Source of the DNA: Lysobacteraceae bacterium SCN 69-320
GTDB lineage: Bacteria; Pseudomonadota; Gammaproteobacteria; Xanthomonadales; Rhodanobacteraceae
NCBI GenBank assembly: GCA_001725155.1
Contig: MEFP01000006.1
Coordinates: 1 to 64,000, forward strand
Length of the DNA stretch: 64,000 nt
Direction: 5' to 3'
The position numbers and the translations under genes were made by a program. The notes below the pieces were generated by a model that was not told where the DNA came from, searched no databases, and saw only the letters and a list, made by a program, of their open reading frames with translations. This document shows, piece by piece, positions 1-8,852 of the stretch (the stretch's first letter is position 1; every line of letters begins with the position of its first letter).

Positions 1-105
1 CATTCCACCGGCAGAAGCCGAGGCACGCTACTACGCAGCAATCCGTGAGTCCGCCATGGTGGCGTGACTCACAATCCGGAGCCTCCAGGATTCTCGGGGT
101 GGTTC
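1..105 (+). mobile_element. 3' end of an IS3-family insertion sequence (transposase tail)
   Basis: The window opens inside a reading frame (codons from position 2, stop at 65-67) that encodes the 21-residue tail IPPAEAEARYYAAIRESAMV plus a final Ala. The pattern PPAEAE..YY....E..AMVA is how OrfB transposases of the IS51/IS407 branch of IS3 end, as I recall them. The bases just after the stop, closing with a GGGGTGGTTCA-like stretch, also resemble the right end of such elements. The catalytic DDE part lies outside the window, so it is unknown whether the element is intact. The following ~150 bases are less G+C-rich than the rest of the window. Confidence 0.5.
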
Positions 106-418
106 AATCCTAATTATGAGGGGGTGCTAAGTGCTGAAGCTTTTGAGCTCGCATCGCAAGCGTTACGGCAGAATGCTCCACGTATCGCCCGCAGTGTTGG
201 ATTGCATCGCATAAAAACTTTTCTGCGCTACGTGCCAGATAAAAAGTCGACTGTGGTGTTTTAAGAGGTGGCCCCGTCCGTCTGAACAGTTCTACCCGGT
301 CCGATAAGTGGAATGCTCCGCGGTCCGATTGACTGACGGTTGTCTTGCGCTAGTAAGATGGAGCTACCAGAGGAGCTCCGATCGGGTCAGCCGCCGCACC
401 GCCGCGGTCACGCTCGCC

Positions 419-424
419 TACAAT
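419..424 (+). promoter_or_regulatory. candidate -10 element for kdsB
   Basis: TACAAT lies about 30 bases upstream of the chosen kdsB ATG at 455. No convincing -35 hexamer is visible at the expected distance, so this is a weak call. Confidence 0.3.
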
Positions 425-454
425 CGGTGCTCCGTTTCCTGCAGCGCCATCCGC

Positions 455-1213
455 ATGTCCGATTTCATCGTTGCGATTCCCGCCCGCTATGCGTCTACGC
501 GGCTGCCTGGCAAGCCGTTGAGTCTGATTGCCGGGGAGCCCATGGTCGTGCATGTCGCGCGGCGGGCGTTTGCGGCGGGGGCGTGTGAGGTCGTCGTCGC
601 GACTGACGATGCGCGCATCGTTGCGGCGCTGGAGGGGCAGCCGGTCACGGTCTGTCTGACTCGGGCCGATCATGCCTCGGGCAGCGACCGGCTGGCCGAG
701 TGTGCCGAGCAGCTGGGCTGGGCCGACGACGCGGTCGTCGTGAATCTGCAGGGTGACGAGCCGCTGGCGCCGGCCAGCGGCATACGGGCCGTTGCCGAAG
801 CGCTGGTCGCCAATGATGCGCCGATGGCGACCTTGGCCACGCCGATCGCGGACACCGAGGAACTGTTCAATCCGAATTGCGTCAAGCTCGTCGCGGCCGG
901 CGAACTTGCGTTGTATTTCAGCCGCGCGCCGCTGCCCTGGGCGCGCGACGCGTTCGCGGCGAGTCGCGACATCTTGCCGGCCGGCGTGCCGTTCCTGCGT
1001 CACATCGGCATCTACGCGTATCGCGCGGGCTTTCTGCGCCGCTATACGCAGCTGTCGCGCATGCCGCTGGAGAGCGCGGAGTCGCTGGAGCAACTGCGTG
1101 TGCTCGAACATGGCTATCGCATCGCCGTGCGCCTGGCGCCAGAGCCGTTTCCGGCCGGCGTCGACACGCCCGAGGATCTGGTGCGCGTCAACGCGCTGCT
1201 GGCGGCGTCGTGA
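455..1213 (+). CDS. kdsB: 3-deoxy-manno-octulosonate cytidylyltransferase (CMP-KDO synthetase)
   Basis: Activates KDO with CTP to CMP-KDO, the donor for inner-core lipopolysaccharide; a cytoplasmic enzyme. The N-terminus ([18 protein letters not shown]) is the nucleotide-binding signature of the family. NLQGDEPL near residue 100 is the conserved metal/nucleotide motif, and HIGIYAYR and [12 protein letters not shown] near the C-terminus are typical. I place the start at the ATG giving [10 protein letters not shown] (252 residues), close to the usual ~250. The frame stays open to 308, but that extension is arginine- and serine-rich and unlike the family. The stop overlaps the GTG of the next gene, so the two are probably translationally coupled. 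Confidence 0.95.
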   Translation: MSDFIVAIPARYASTRLPGKPLSLIAGEPMVVHVARRAFAAGACEVVVATDDARIVAALEGQPVTVCLTRADHASGSDRLAECAEQLGWADDAVVVNLQGDEPLAPASGIRAVAEALVANDAPMATLATPIADTEELFNPNCVKLVAAGELALYFSRAPLPWARDAFAASRDILPAGVPFLRHIGIYAYRAGFLRRYTQLSRMPLESAESLEQLRVLEHGYRIAVRLAPEPFPAGVDTPEDLVRVNALLAAS

Positions 1214-1668
1214 AGATCCTGTTCGTCTGTCTTGGGAATATCTGCCGATCGCCGGTGCTCGAAGCGGTGTTGCGGACGCAATCGCTCCGAGCCGGCCTGG
1301 ACTGGCAGGTGGCGTCCTGCGGCACCGGCGACTGGCATCTGGGGCAGGGCGCCGATCCGCGCAGCTGCGCGTCGGCGCTGCGCCGCGGTTATTCGCTGCA
1401 GGCGCATCGCGCGCGCCAGCTCGCGGCGGCCGACTATCGCGAATACGACTGGCTGCTCGCGGCCGACCGCAGCAATCTCGCCGAGCTGCAGCGGCGCCGC
1501 CCGGCGACGGCGAGCGCGCAGCTGTCGCTGGTGCTGCCGCATGCGGGTATCGACACACCTCGGGAAGTGCCCGATCCGTACTACGGCGGCGAAGCCGGAT
1601 TCGATGCGGTCATTGATCTGGCCGAAGCGTTCGCGCAGCGGGTGATCGAGCGCGCGCGCAGGGCCTAG
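1210..1668 (+). CDS. low-molecular-weight protein-tyrosine-phosphatase
   Basis: Family enzymes remove phosphate from tyrosine; in bacteria they often oppose tyrosine kinases that control polysaccharide export. The P-loop is CLGNICRS (Cys7, Arg13), matching CX5R(S), and the general-acid region PDPYYGG sits near the C-terminus, the usual order in this 150-residue family. The start is a GTG overlapping the kdsB stop (GTGA), and the protein is 152 residues. The pairing with an LPS gene is suggestive, but no tyrosine kinase is present here, so the substrate is unknown. Confidence 0.9.
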   Translation: MKILFVCLGNICRSPVLEAVLRTQSLRAGLDWQVASCGTGDWHLGQGADPRSCASALRRGYSLQAHRARQLAAADYREYDWLLAADRSNLAELQRRRPATASAQLSLVLPHAGIDTPREVPDPYYGGEAGFDAVIDLAEAFAQRVIERARRA

Positions 1669-2057
1669 TCGCCGGCTTGCGGAGGTTTGCGCATCGTGGT
1701 GCCCACGCTTGTCGGGCTCAGGGTGGAACGTCGCTGCCATGGCCCGGGTCGAGTTGCGTCGTGCAGCGCGCTCCGGTAGGACGGATGAGACGAGCGGAGA
1801 GATCCCCGCTGGCGCAGGCATGCCTTGGCACGGCCCGCATCGAAATCCCGGTGCAGGCAAGCGGCGCATCAATCGGCAGGCCGGCGCAGGCGGGCAGGGG
1901 CTCGTCGCTGAGTATTTCGCGGCGTGCGCCTGGTCGGGGCGCACGCGCGTCGTCGTGGCGGCTGCATTGCGCATGTCGGCGCCGTCGCGCGTGCCGCCGC
2001 TTCAATCCGCCGACGGATTGCGCATAATCGGCCCGCGACGGCGCAAGGATCAGGACG
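1669..2057 (+). other. intergenic region without a recognisable gene
   Basis: Short open frames cross this stretch, but none shows family-like sequence; they look like by-products of high G+C. A CATAAT at 2023-2028 preceded by TTCAAT at 2001-2006 (16-base spacer) is a weak promoter candidate for the thioredoxin/NHL gene that follows. Confidence 0.4.
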
Positions 2058-3485
2058 ATGACACAGCAGGTCGACAGCTTCGATTTCCCGGCAGAGCTGG
2101 AGTGGGTCAATACCAGCCAGGTTCCGCAGCGCGAGCTGCTGCGCGGCCGGGCGACCCTGCTGTATTTCTGGACCTACGACTGCGTCAACTGCATCAACCT
2201 GCTGGCCGACATCGCCTGGCTCGAGAGCCGCTATCACGACGGTCTCTGCGTGGTCGGCGTGCATACGCCGCGCTATGAGGCGCAGCGTTCCGCTGCTGCT
2301 GTGCTCAAGGCGGTCAATCGCCACGGGCTGCGTCATCCGGTCGCCAGCGATCCGGGGTTCGCGCTGTGGCAGAAGCTCGGCGTGCAGGCCTGGCCGAGCG
2401 TGGTCCTGCTCGATACCCAGGCGCGGCCGGTCGCCATCTTCACGGGCGAGGGGCGGCGCCAGGAGATCGACGCGAGGATCCGTGCCCTGCTCGACGAGGC
2501 CATCGCCGGGGACACGCGCGTCTACGAGAACTGGCCGCCGGTCGCGCGACCCGAGCCGCATCTGCCGCTGGCGTTCCCGGCCCGTGTCGTCGCGACGGAT
2601 CGCCATTTATATATTTCAGATACGGCGCATCACCGGGTGCTCGAAACCACGCTCGACGGCAATGTGCTGCGCCAGTTCGGCTCGGGCAATGCGGGCTACT
2701 GGGACGGACGCCTGGCGGACTGCGGCCTGGCTTCGCCGCAGGGGCTGGCCCTGGGCAAGGATTACCTCTACATCGCCGACACCGGCAATCACGCGGTGCG
2801 CCGCGTGCGCCTGCTGTCCGGCGACATGGAGACCGTCGCCGGCACGGGCAAGGTCGGTCGCGACCGGCCGCAGCAGCATCCGCAGCCCAAGGCGGTCGGT
2901 CTCTGCGGGCCGGTCGACGTGGCCTTTCACAACGAGCATCTGTACGTCTCGCTGGCCGGCCAGCAGCAGATCTGGGATCTGGATCTCACCCGCGGCACTC
3001 TGGACATCCTGGCCGGTTCGGGCCGCTTCGGTCTGGCCGACGGCGCCGGCACCTATGCAAGCTTCGCCCAGCCGGCCGGCCTGGCCGCACTGGGTCAGGC
3101 GCTGTTCGTGGCCGATGCGGGCGCCGGTGCGGTGCGCGCGATCCGCCTCGGCGACCGCCAGGTCACGACCCTGGTCGGCGCCGGACCGTGGCAGCCCGGC
3201 GACGCCGCCGGCCGGCGCGACGCGGTCCGCCTGCAGCATCCACAGGGCGTCGCGGTCGATCCGCGCGGGCTGGTCTTCGTCGCCGACAGTTACAACGACA
3301 AGCTCAAGGCGATCAACCTCAAGACCGGCGAGACGCGCAGCTTCAGCCTGCCGTACCGCTTCCAGGCGCCCGAAGGCGTCAGCCTGAGCCAGGGCGCGCT
3401 GTGGGTCGCCAATACCAACGCGCACGAGATCGTCCGCGTCGACCTTGGCAACGGCAGCTGCCGGCGCATCGCGGTCGGCGAATGA
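2058..3485 (+). CDS. thioredoxin-domain / NHL-repeat protein (NHLRC2-like)
   Basis: A 475-residue protein with two parts. Residues ~10-150 form a thioredoxin/TlpA-like domain with the motif YDCVNCINLL (CxxC at 42-45) and the cis-proline region WPSVVLLD. Residues ~165-470 contain repeated blades of the type LYIADTGNHAVRRV and VFVADSYNDKLKAI, which are NHL repeats forming a beta-propeller. This domain order matches the NHLRC2 family. No signal peptide is seen, so it is probably cytoplasmic. The molecular role in bacteria is not established; thiol-disulfide exchange is inferred from CxxC. The stop overlaps the start of the next gene (ATGA). Confidence 0.85.
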   Translation: MTQQVDSFDFPAELEWVNTSQVPQRELLRGRATLLYFWTYDCVNCINLLADIAWLESRYHDGLCVVGVHTPRYEAQRSAAAVLKAVNRHGLRHPVASDPGFALWQKLGVQAWPSVVLLDTQARPVAIFTGEGRRQEIDARIRALLDEAIAGDTRVYENWPPVARPEPHLPLAFPARVVATDRHLYISDTAHHRVLETTLDGNVLRQFGSGNAGYWDGRLADCGLASPQGLALGKDYLYIADTGNHAVRRVRLLSGDMETVAGTGKVGRDRPQQHPQPKAVGLCGPVDVAFHNEHLYVSLAGQQQIWDLDLTRGTLDILAGSGRFGLADGAGTYASFAQPAGLAALGQALFVADAGAGAVRAIRLGDRQVTTLVGAGPWQPGDAAGRRDAVRLQHPQGVAVDPRGLVFVADSYNDKLKAINLKTGETRSFSLPYRFQAPEGVSLSQGALWVANTNAHEIVRVDLGNGSCRRIAVGE

Positions 3486-3934
3486 ATGCGCTGCCGCGCC
3501 GCGAGGCGCCCTGGGCGCCGACGGCCCTGCGCGAGCTGCGGCGGCCGTGGAAGCTGGCCACGTTCGCGCTGGGCCTGGGCTGGCTGCTGTACGGCGCGCT
3601 GAACTACGGGATCGCCGACTGGGACGTCGGCATCAGCCTGTTGATGGGCGGGCTCACCTATCTGCTGGCGAGCTGGAGCGTGGGCCGGCTGGCGCAGCTG
3701 CGCCGGCCTGACGCCATCGGACTTGCGGTCGCGCTCGCCGCGCTGTTCGCGGCCTGGTACTGCGTCGATGGCGTCTACGTGCTGTATCACGGGCTCGCCG
3801 GCAACCGCATGGACCGCGAGGGCAATTTCCGCGCATCGCTGCTGCTGTATTTCCTCGCCGGCATGATCTGGTTCTATCGCGGCGGCCTGGCTGAACTGCG
3901 CCGGGACTTGATTCGGCTGATTCCGCGCACATAA
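3482..3934 (+). CDS. small four-helix integral membrane protein, unknown function
   Basis: 150 residues. The ATG overlaps the stop of the upstream thioredoxin/NHL gene, so the two are probably co-translated. After a short basic N-terminus, hydrophobic segments are visible around residues 26-45, 48-66, 78-100 and 118-136, consistent with an inner-membrane protein. I recognise no catalytic motif or named family. Coupling to the NHL gene is the only functional hint. Confidence 0.7.
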   Translation: MNALPRREAPWAPTALRELRRPWKLATFALGLGWLLYGALNYGIADWDVGISLLMGGLTYLLASWSVGRLAQLRRPDAIGLAVALAALFAAWYCVDGVYVLYHGLAGNRMDREGNFRASLLLYFLAGMIWFYRGGLAELRRDLIRLIPRT

Positions 3935-3961
3935 GTCCCGCTTCGCCCGACAATCCTCCGT

Positions 3962-5791
3962 ATGGAAACCAGCCCCGACACCGCGCCGTTCGACGGCAAG
4001 GCCTTCGTCCGACATCTGAGCGGTTCTCCCGGCGTCTATCGGATGATCGACGCACGCGGCGAGCTGCTCTACGTCGGCAAGGCGCGCGATCTCAAGAAGC
4101 GCGTCGGCAGCTATTTCCTGAAGCCGCGGCTGGAGCCGCGCATCATGGCGATGATCGCGCAGATCGCGCGCATCGAAACCACGCTGACGCGCACCGAAGG
4201 CGAGGCGCTGATCCTCGAGGCGCAGCTGATCAAGTCGCTGAAGCCGCGCTACAACATCCTGCTGCGCGACGACAAGAGCTACCCCTACATCTTCCTGTCG
4301 GCCGGCACCGAAGCGCCGCGCATGAGTTTCCACCGCGGCGCCAAGACCGAGAAGGGACGCTATTTCGGCCCGTTTCCGAGCGCGTGGGCGGTGCGCGAGA
4401 GCCTGGGCCTGATGCAGAAGCTGTTCCTCGTGCGCCAGTGCGAGGACAGCTATTTCCGCAATCGTTCGCGGCCCTGCCTGCAGTACCAGATCAAGCGCTG
4501 CAGCGCGCCCTGCGTCGGACTCATCGAAGCGGACGACTACGCGGCCAGCGTGCGTCACGCGGCGCTGTTCCTCGACGGCAAGAGCAACCAGGTCATCGAC
4601 GAGACCGTCGCGCGCATGGAGCAGGCCAGCCAGGCGCTGGAATTCGAAAAGGCCGCGGCGCTGCGCGACCAGGTCGCCACGCTCAAGCAGATCCAGGCGC
4701 GCCACTACGTGCAAGGCGCCAGCGCCGACATGGACGTGCTCGGCTGCCGCATCGACAACGGTCTGGCCTGCGTCTCGGTGCTGTTCTTCCGCAACGGCGT
4801 CAGCCTCGGTTCGCGCGACTTCTTTCCGCGCCTGCCGCTGGACGCGAGCGAAGGCGATGTGCTGGCCGCGTTCATCGCCCAGTACTACCTGGAGCGGCCG
4901 CTGCCGGAGGAGATCATCGTCAGTCACGCCATCGAGGATCTCGACGTGCTGGCCGAGGCGCTGTCGGCCCAGGCCGGCCGCAAGGTCGAGATCAAGGCCA
5001 GTGTCCGCGCCGAGCGTGCGCGCTTTCTCGAACTGGCGCAGAAGAACGCGGCCGTCGCGCTGGCGGCGCGGCTGGCCAGCCGGCAGACCGTGCGCGACCG
5101 CTTCGAGAGCTTGCGCGAATTGCTCGAACTCGACGAGACGCCGGCGCGCATCGAGTGCTTCGACATCAGCCACACCCTCGGTGAGGCGACCGTGGCCTCC
5201 TGCGTGGTGTTCGGTCACGAGGGCGCGGAGAAGTCTCACTACCGCCGCTTCAACATCAGCGGCATAACGCCCGGCGACGACTACGCGGCCATGCACCAGG
5301 CGCTGGAGCGGCGCTACAAGCGCCTGGCGGCCGGCGAGGGCCTGCTGCCGGACATCCTGCTGATCGACGGCGGCAAGGGCCAGGTCGCGCAGGCGCTGGA
5401 CGTGCTCAACGAGCTCGGCGTGACCTCGGTGCTCGTCGTCGGCGTAGCCAAGGGGCCGGAGCGGCGCGCCGGCCACGAGACCCTGATCCTCGGCGCGAGC
5501 GGCCGCGAAGTCTGGCCGGGGCCGGATTCGCCGGCCTCGCATCTGGTCCAGTCCATCCGCGACGAGGCGCATCGCTTCGCGATCACCGGCCACCGCCAGC
5601 GCCGCGAGAAGGCGCGCGAGAAATCCAGCCTCGAAGAAATCCCCGGCGTCGGCGCGCGGCGCCGCTCGGCGCTGCTCAAGCAGTTCGGCGGCCTGTCGGG
5701 CATTGCCGCGGCCGGTGTCGAGGAACTCATGCAGGTCAAAGGGGTCAGCCGAGACCTTGCCGAGCGCATCTATGCGCGATTCCATGGTTGA
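3962..5791 (+). CDS. uvrC: excinuclease ABC subunit C
   Basis: Nuclease subunit of UvrABC that makes both incisions in nucleotide-excision repair. At 609 residues it matches the E. coli protein. The GIY-YIG domain is at the N-terminus (SPGVYRMID...LLYVGKARDLKKRV). A UVR segment that contacts UvrB follows near residues 200-230. The C-terminal endonuclease half contains IECFDISHTLGEATVASCVV and LLIDGGKGQVAQA, and two helix-hairpin-helix units close the protein (EEIPGVGARRRSALL, VKGVSRDLAERI). It is followed by pgsA, a common gammaproteobacterial order. Confidence 0.97.
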   Translation: METSPDTAPFDGKAFVRHLSGSPGVYRMIDARGELLYVGKARDLKKRVGSYFLKPRLEPRIMAMIAQIARIETTLTRTEGEALILEAQLIKSLKPRYNILLRDDKSYPYIFLSAGTEAPRMSFHRGAKTEKGRYFGPFPSAWAVRESLGLMQKLFLVRQCEDSYFRNRSRPCLQYQIKRCSAPCVGLIEADDYAASVRHAALFLDGKSNQVIDETVARMEQASQALEFEKAAALRDQVATLKQIQARHYVQGASADMDVLGCRIDNGLACVSVLFFRNGVSLGSRDFFPRLPLDASEGDVLAAFIAQYYLERPLPEEIIVSHAIEDLDVLAEALSAQAGRKVEIKASVRAERARFLELAQKNAAVALAARLASRQTVRDRFESLRELLELDETPARIECFDISHTLGEATVASCVVFGHEGAEKSHYRRFNISGITPGDDYAAMHQALERRYKRLAAGEGLLPDILLIDGGKGQVAQALDVLNELGVTSVLVVGVAKGPERRAGHETLILGASGREVWPGPDSPASHLVQSIRDEAHRFAITGHRQRREKAREKSSLEEIPGVGARRRSALLKQFGGLSGIAAAGVEELMQVKGVSRDLAERIYARFHG

Positions 5792-5869
5792 TCCGGGCAC
5801 CGTCGTGTCACACTGCGAACGTCTCGCGGCGCCCGGCGCCAGCCGCCAACCCGCTACAAGGAAGCTTTG

Positions 5870-6442
5870 GTGCGACCGATACGTCTGACCCTGCCGACGA
5901 TACTGACCCTGTTCCGTATCGTGCTGCTGCCCGTGATGGTCATCGTGTTCTATCTGCCGTTCCGCGGTGCCAATCTTGCGGCCGCCGCGATCTTCATCGC
6001 CGCGGCGCTGACCGACTGGCTCGACGGCTGGATCGCCCGGCGCTACGGCATGACCTCGGCGTTCGGCGCGTTCCTCGATCCGGTCGCCGACAAGCTCATG
6101 GTCGCGGTCACCCTGTTCCTGCTCGTGGAGCGCAATCCCTCGCAGATGCTCGCGGTGACGAGCGCCGTCATCGTCGGCCGCGAGATCAGCATTTCGGCGC
6201 TGCGCGAATGGATGGCCGAGATCGGCCAGCGCGCCAAGGTCGGTGTCGCCACGGTCGGCAAGATCAAGACCATCGTGCAGATGGTCGCGCTCGTGGTGCT
6301 GCTGTATCAGCACGACTCGCCGGAGCTGCGCCTGTATCGCGTCGGCGAATACCTGCTCGTCGCGGCGGCGGCGCTGACGATCTGGTCGGCGCTGGTCTAC
6401 GTACGCGCGGCCTGGCCGGTGCTGACCGAGCGCGACGGCTAG
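5870..6442 (+). CDS. pgsA: CDP-diacylglycerol-glycerol-3-phosphate 3-phosphatidyltransferase
   Basis: Makes phosphatidylglycerophosphate, the committed step to phosphatidylglycerol and cardiolipin; inner membrane. The CDP-alcohol phosphatidyltransferase motif DG(x)2AR(x)8G(x)3D(x)3D is complete (DGWIARRYGMTSAFGAFLDP followed by VADK), and hydrophobic helices flank it. I chose GTG at 5870 (190 residues) over the adjacent TTG at 5867 because AAGGAAG at 5858-5864 then sits at normal ribosome-binding distance. It lies 78 bases after uvrC. Confidence 0.94.
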   Translation: MRPIRLTLPTILTLFRIVLLPVMVIVFYLPFRGANLAAAAIFIAAALTDWLDGWIARRYGMTSAFGAFLDPVADKLMVAVTLFLLVERNPSQMLAVTSAVIVGREISISALREWMAEIGQRAKVGVATVGKIKTIVQMVALVVLLYQHDSPELRLYRVGEYLLVAAAALTIWSALVYVRAAWPVLTERDG

Positions 6443-6540
6443 CGTGTCTGTTCGCGCGCGGTGCGTCGCGTCCGTCGGCGCGCCTGCCGGCGAGTCCGAT
6501 GACAGCCTCTGCGCGATCGCGAATTCATTCTTTCAGACTG

Positions 6541-6568
6541 TTGACATCGCCGGGCCAACCCCTAAAAT
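6541..6568 (+). promoter_or_regulatory. sigma-70 promoter of the tRNA Gly-Cys-Gly array
   Basis: TTGACA (6541-6546) and TAAAAT (6563-6568) are separated by 16 bases, a near-consensus pair ending 14 bases before the first tRNA. The bases after the -10 (GCGCGG) form a G+C-rich discriminator of the kind found at stringently controlled stable-RNA promoters. Confidence 0.8.
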
Positions 6569-6582
6569 GCGCGGTCTCCGGT

Positions 6583-6658
<76 letters not shown>

Positions 6659-6668
6659 CGATTTCATC

Positions 6669-6700
6669 AAAACCTCGGTCAACCGGGGTTTTGTTTTTTT
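6669..6700 (+). terminator. hairpin with T-run inside the tRNA array
   Basis: AAAACCTCGG pairs with CCGGGGTTTT (one G-U pair) around a four-base loop, followed by a T-rich tail. It lies between the first tRNA-Gly and tRNA-Cys, so it should cut off part of transcription before the rest of the array, unless tRNA-Cys has its own promoter. Confidence 0.7.
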
Positions 6701-6742
6701 CGAGGCGACGCGTCAAGCGTCCGGTCCGGAAATTCGCAACAT

Positions 6743-6816
6743 GGCCTGGTGGCAGAGTGGTCATGCAGCGGCCTGCAAAGCCGTGTACGCCGGTTCGATT
6801 CCGACCCAGGCCTCCA
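6743..6816 (+). tRNA. tRNA-Cys (GCA)
   Basis: 74 nt with encoded CCA. The acceptor arm GGCCTGG pairs with CCAGGCC, the discriminator is U (expected for Cys), and the anticodon GCA is at 6775-6777. It is the middle gene of the array. Confidence 0.96.
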
Positions 6817-6838
6817 TCTTGCGAATGACAATCTGAAT

Positions 6839-6914
<76 letters not shown>

Positions 6915-6920
6915 GTTTCG

Positions 6921-6948
6921 AAACCTCGCTTCGGCGAGGTTTTTTTTT
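6921..6948 (+). terminator. Rho-independent terminator of the tRNA array
   Basis: AAACCTCGC pairs with GCGAGGTTT around a TTCG loop, followed by a run of T residues. Confidence 0.9.
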
Positions 6949-7050
6949 GCCCGCATTCCGGCAGTGATGCATCCGCTTCACGACGGCCTCGACCCACGCG
7001 GCAGTCACGGCTGCCGCAGCGCCGCCGCCCGGGTATGCCGTACGCCGTTG

Positions 7051-7848
7051 TCAGGATTGCTTGCCGAGCACGCGCGTGAGGCTTGCGGCCATGCGTTCGG
7101 CCAGCGAACGCTGCAGCGGCACGTAGTCGTCCATGTCGGTCGTGGCGGCAAACTCGCCTGACCAGACGAGGCGCCCGTCGGCGCTGTCGAGCAGGGTCAG
7201 CACGGCGACGGTCTGTCGCGGCGTCTGACGCACGCTGACGCGCGCCTGCAGATCCGCCGGCGCGCCGCCCTCGCTCAGGCTGTAGCCCGCCGGCAGGTCG
7301 TGACTGATCCGTGCGACGAGGCTCTCGCGCAGGCCGGCGTTGAAGTTCGGGAACAGCACGTACTCGCAGAGCCCCTGCACGGGTTCGACGGCGATGCGAC
7401 GCGGCGTCGACGGCAGCGTGCCGGCAATCCAGACCGCAGCACCGGCGGCCAGTGCGGCAAATACGCCGCCGGCCAGGGTAAAGCGCCGCAGACCGCGCGG
7501 CTGCTGCGACGGCGGCGCCGTCGTGTCGCGGCTCGCCGCCTCGTCCTGCAGCACGCCGATGAAGCGATAGCCCGCCCGCGGTCGCGTCTGGATGTAACGC
7601 GGCGCTTCGGCGTCGTCGTCGAGCACGCTGCGGATGCGACGGATGCAGGTGTTGAGGGCGGCGTCTCCACCGCTGCCGGCCCGGGGCCAGAAGCGTTCGA
7701 GCAGCTCCTGTCGCGGAACGATGCGCGCCCGGTTCGCGATCAGGTGTGCGAGCACCTCGACCACCTGAGCCGGCGCGTCGAGCGGAACGTCCTGCCGCAG
7801 CAGCTGCAGCCTGGCAAGCTCAACCCGGAAATCGTCGAAGCGCAGCAT
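7051..7848 (-). CDS. CadC-like transmembrane transcriptional regulator
   Basis: Residues ~1-95 form an OmpR/CadC-type winged helix: MLRFDDFRVEL, then a central RIVPRQELLERFWP helix and a closing PRYIQTRPRAGYRFIGVL hairpin. After a linker, one transmembrane segment (GVFAALAAGAAVWIAG) leads to a ~120-residue extracytoplasmic part of unknown ligand. No receiver domain is present, so it likely senses directly across the membrane as CadC/ToxR proteins do. I use the ATG at 7848 because GGGAGA lies six bases upstream; ATGs at 7854 and 7890 are in frame. It is divergent from the exported-protein gene at 8065, its likely target. Confidence 0.8.
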   Translation of the reverse strand: MLRFDDFRVELARLQLLRQDVPLDAPAQVVEVLAHLIANRARIVPRQELLERFWPRAGSGGDAALNTCIRRIRSVLDDDAEAPRYIQTRPRAGYRFIGVLQDEAASRDTTAPPSQQPRGLRRFTLAGGVFAALAAGAAVWIAGTLPSTPRRIAVEPVQGLCEYVLFPNFNAGLRESLVARISHDLPAGYSLSEGGAPADLQARVSVRQTPRQTVAVLTLLDSADGRLVWSGEFAATTDMDDYVPLQRSLAERMAASLTRVLGKQS

Positions 7849-8064
7849 CCTCATTCTCCCGATCCGGCCAGTCCGTACGCCTGGCCTCACGGCATGTCAG
7901 GCGGCGTCACGACATGTCATTCGGCCATTCTGCCAGAGCGTACTAGGCTGTCCTTGCCGGAGCCCGACGGTCCGTACCGGCGCAAGCGCATCGTCGTGCA
8001 GGCGCGTCATCGACGCCGGGCGCGGCATCATGGCCGCTGTTTCATTGCATTCGAGGAGTTCGTC

Positions 8065-8835
8065 ATGCGTGTTTTCCGTCGCACCGCGTGGTGCCTGTCC
8101 CTGATTCTGGGCGGCCTGTCGAACGCGGCCCAGGCCGAGCGGACCGATCTGGAAGTCCGCGTGCTCGCCCGCGGGGCCAAGTTTCTTGCCGGCTATACGG
8201 CGCCGGTCCGCGTCGTGCTGACCGACGCCGATACCGGCGAGACCCTGGTGCAAGGGCTCACGGCCGGCACGACCGGCGATACGGCGAAGATCATGGGAGG
8301 CGCGAAGGACAGGGACGGCAGGCTGGCGAGCGCGGATTCCGCGGTATTCCGGACTTCCCTCGACATCGACCGGCCGCGGCGGGTCACCTTGAGCGTGACC
8401 GGCCCGCTGAGCCAGCCGCAGGCCGCGACCACGGCCACGAGTACGCAATGGGTCCTGCCGGGCCGCCACGTCACCGCCGGCGACGGATGGCTGGTGGAAC
8501 TGCCGGGGCTGATCGTCGATCTGGCCAGCCCGCTCGCCTATCAGCGGGTCAAGGCCGGCGCGAGTGTGCCGCTGCGCGTCGGCGTCACGATGCTCTGCGG
8601 CTGCGCGATCGGCGAAAACGGCCCCTGGCGCGCAGCGGACACCGAGGTCGATGCCTACCTGAGCGTCGACGGCGGCGAGCCGCACCGCTTCGCGCTGCGT
8701 TTCGATCCGGACAGCAGCCTGTTCCAGGCCGAGCTTCCGACGGCCGCCGCCGGCGTATACGAACTCGAAGTACGCGCCTGGATGGGGGCCAGCAACAATG
8801 CCGGCGTGGCGCGCACGGCGTTCTTCGTGCATTGA
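8065..8835 (+). CDS. exported protein of unknown function
   Basis: 256 residues. GAGGAG precedes the ATG. The first 27 residues form a signal peptide (MRVFRRTAWCLSLILGGL, then an ANAAQA-type cleavage region), and the mature part looks all-beta, with segments such as VRVLARGAKFLAGYTAPVRV and YELEVRAWMGASNNAG. A CGC motif (MLCGCAIGENGPW) may form a disulfide. No family is recognised. It sits 17 bases upstream of a serine hydrolase gene and divergent from a CadC-like regulator, so these form a likely regulated periplasmic unit. Confidence 0.75.
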   Translation: MRVFRRTAWCLSLILGGLSNAAQAERTDLEVRVLARGAKFLAGYTAPVRVVLTDADTGETLVQGLTAGTTGDTAKIMGGAKDRDGRLASADSAVFRTSLDIDRPRRVTLSVTGPLSQPQAATTATSTQWVLPGRHVTAGDGWLVELPGLIVDLASPLAYQRVKAGASVPLRVGVTMLCGCAIGENGPWRAADTEVDAYLSVDGGEPHRFALRFDPDSSLFQAELPTAAAGVYELEVRAWMGASNNAGVARTAFFVH

Positions 8836-8852
8836 GGCGGCGGCCGAATCGA

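Noticed and set aside
64-264. 66-codon frame after the transposase tail
   Set aside because: Starts inside the transposase end in another frame and has no family resemblance; probably chance in IS-flanking DNA.
3290-6313. About 1000-codon open frame antisense to uvrC
   Set aside because: It mirrors the codon pattern of uvrC and neighbours, is rich in Arg/Ala/Gln/Asp without motifs, and overlaps certain genes. It is a by-product of high G+C at third positions.
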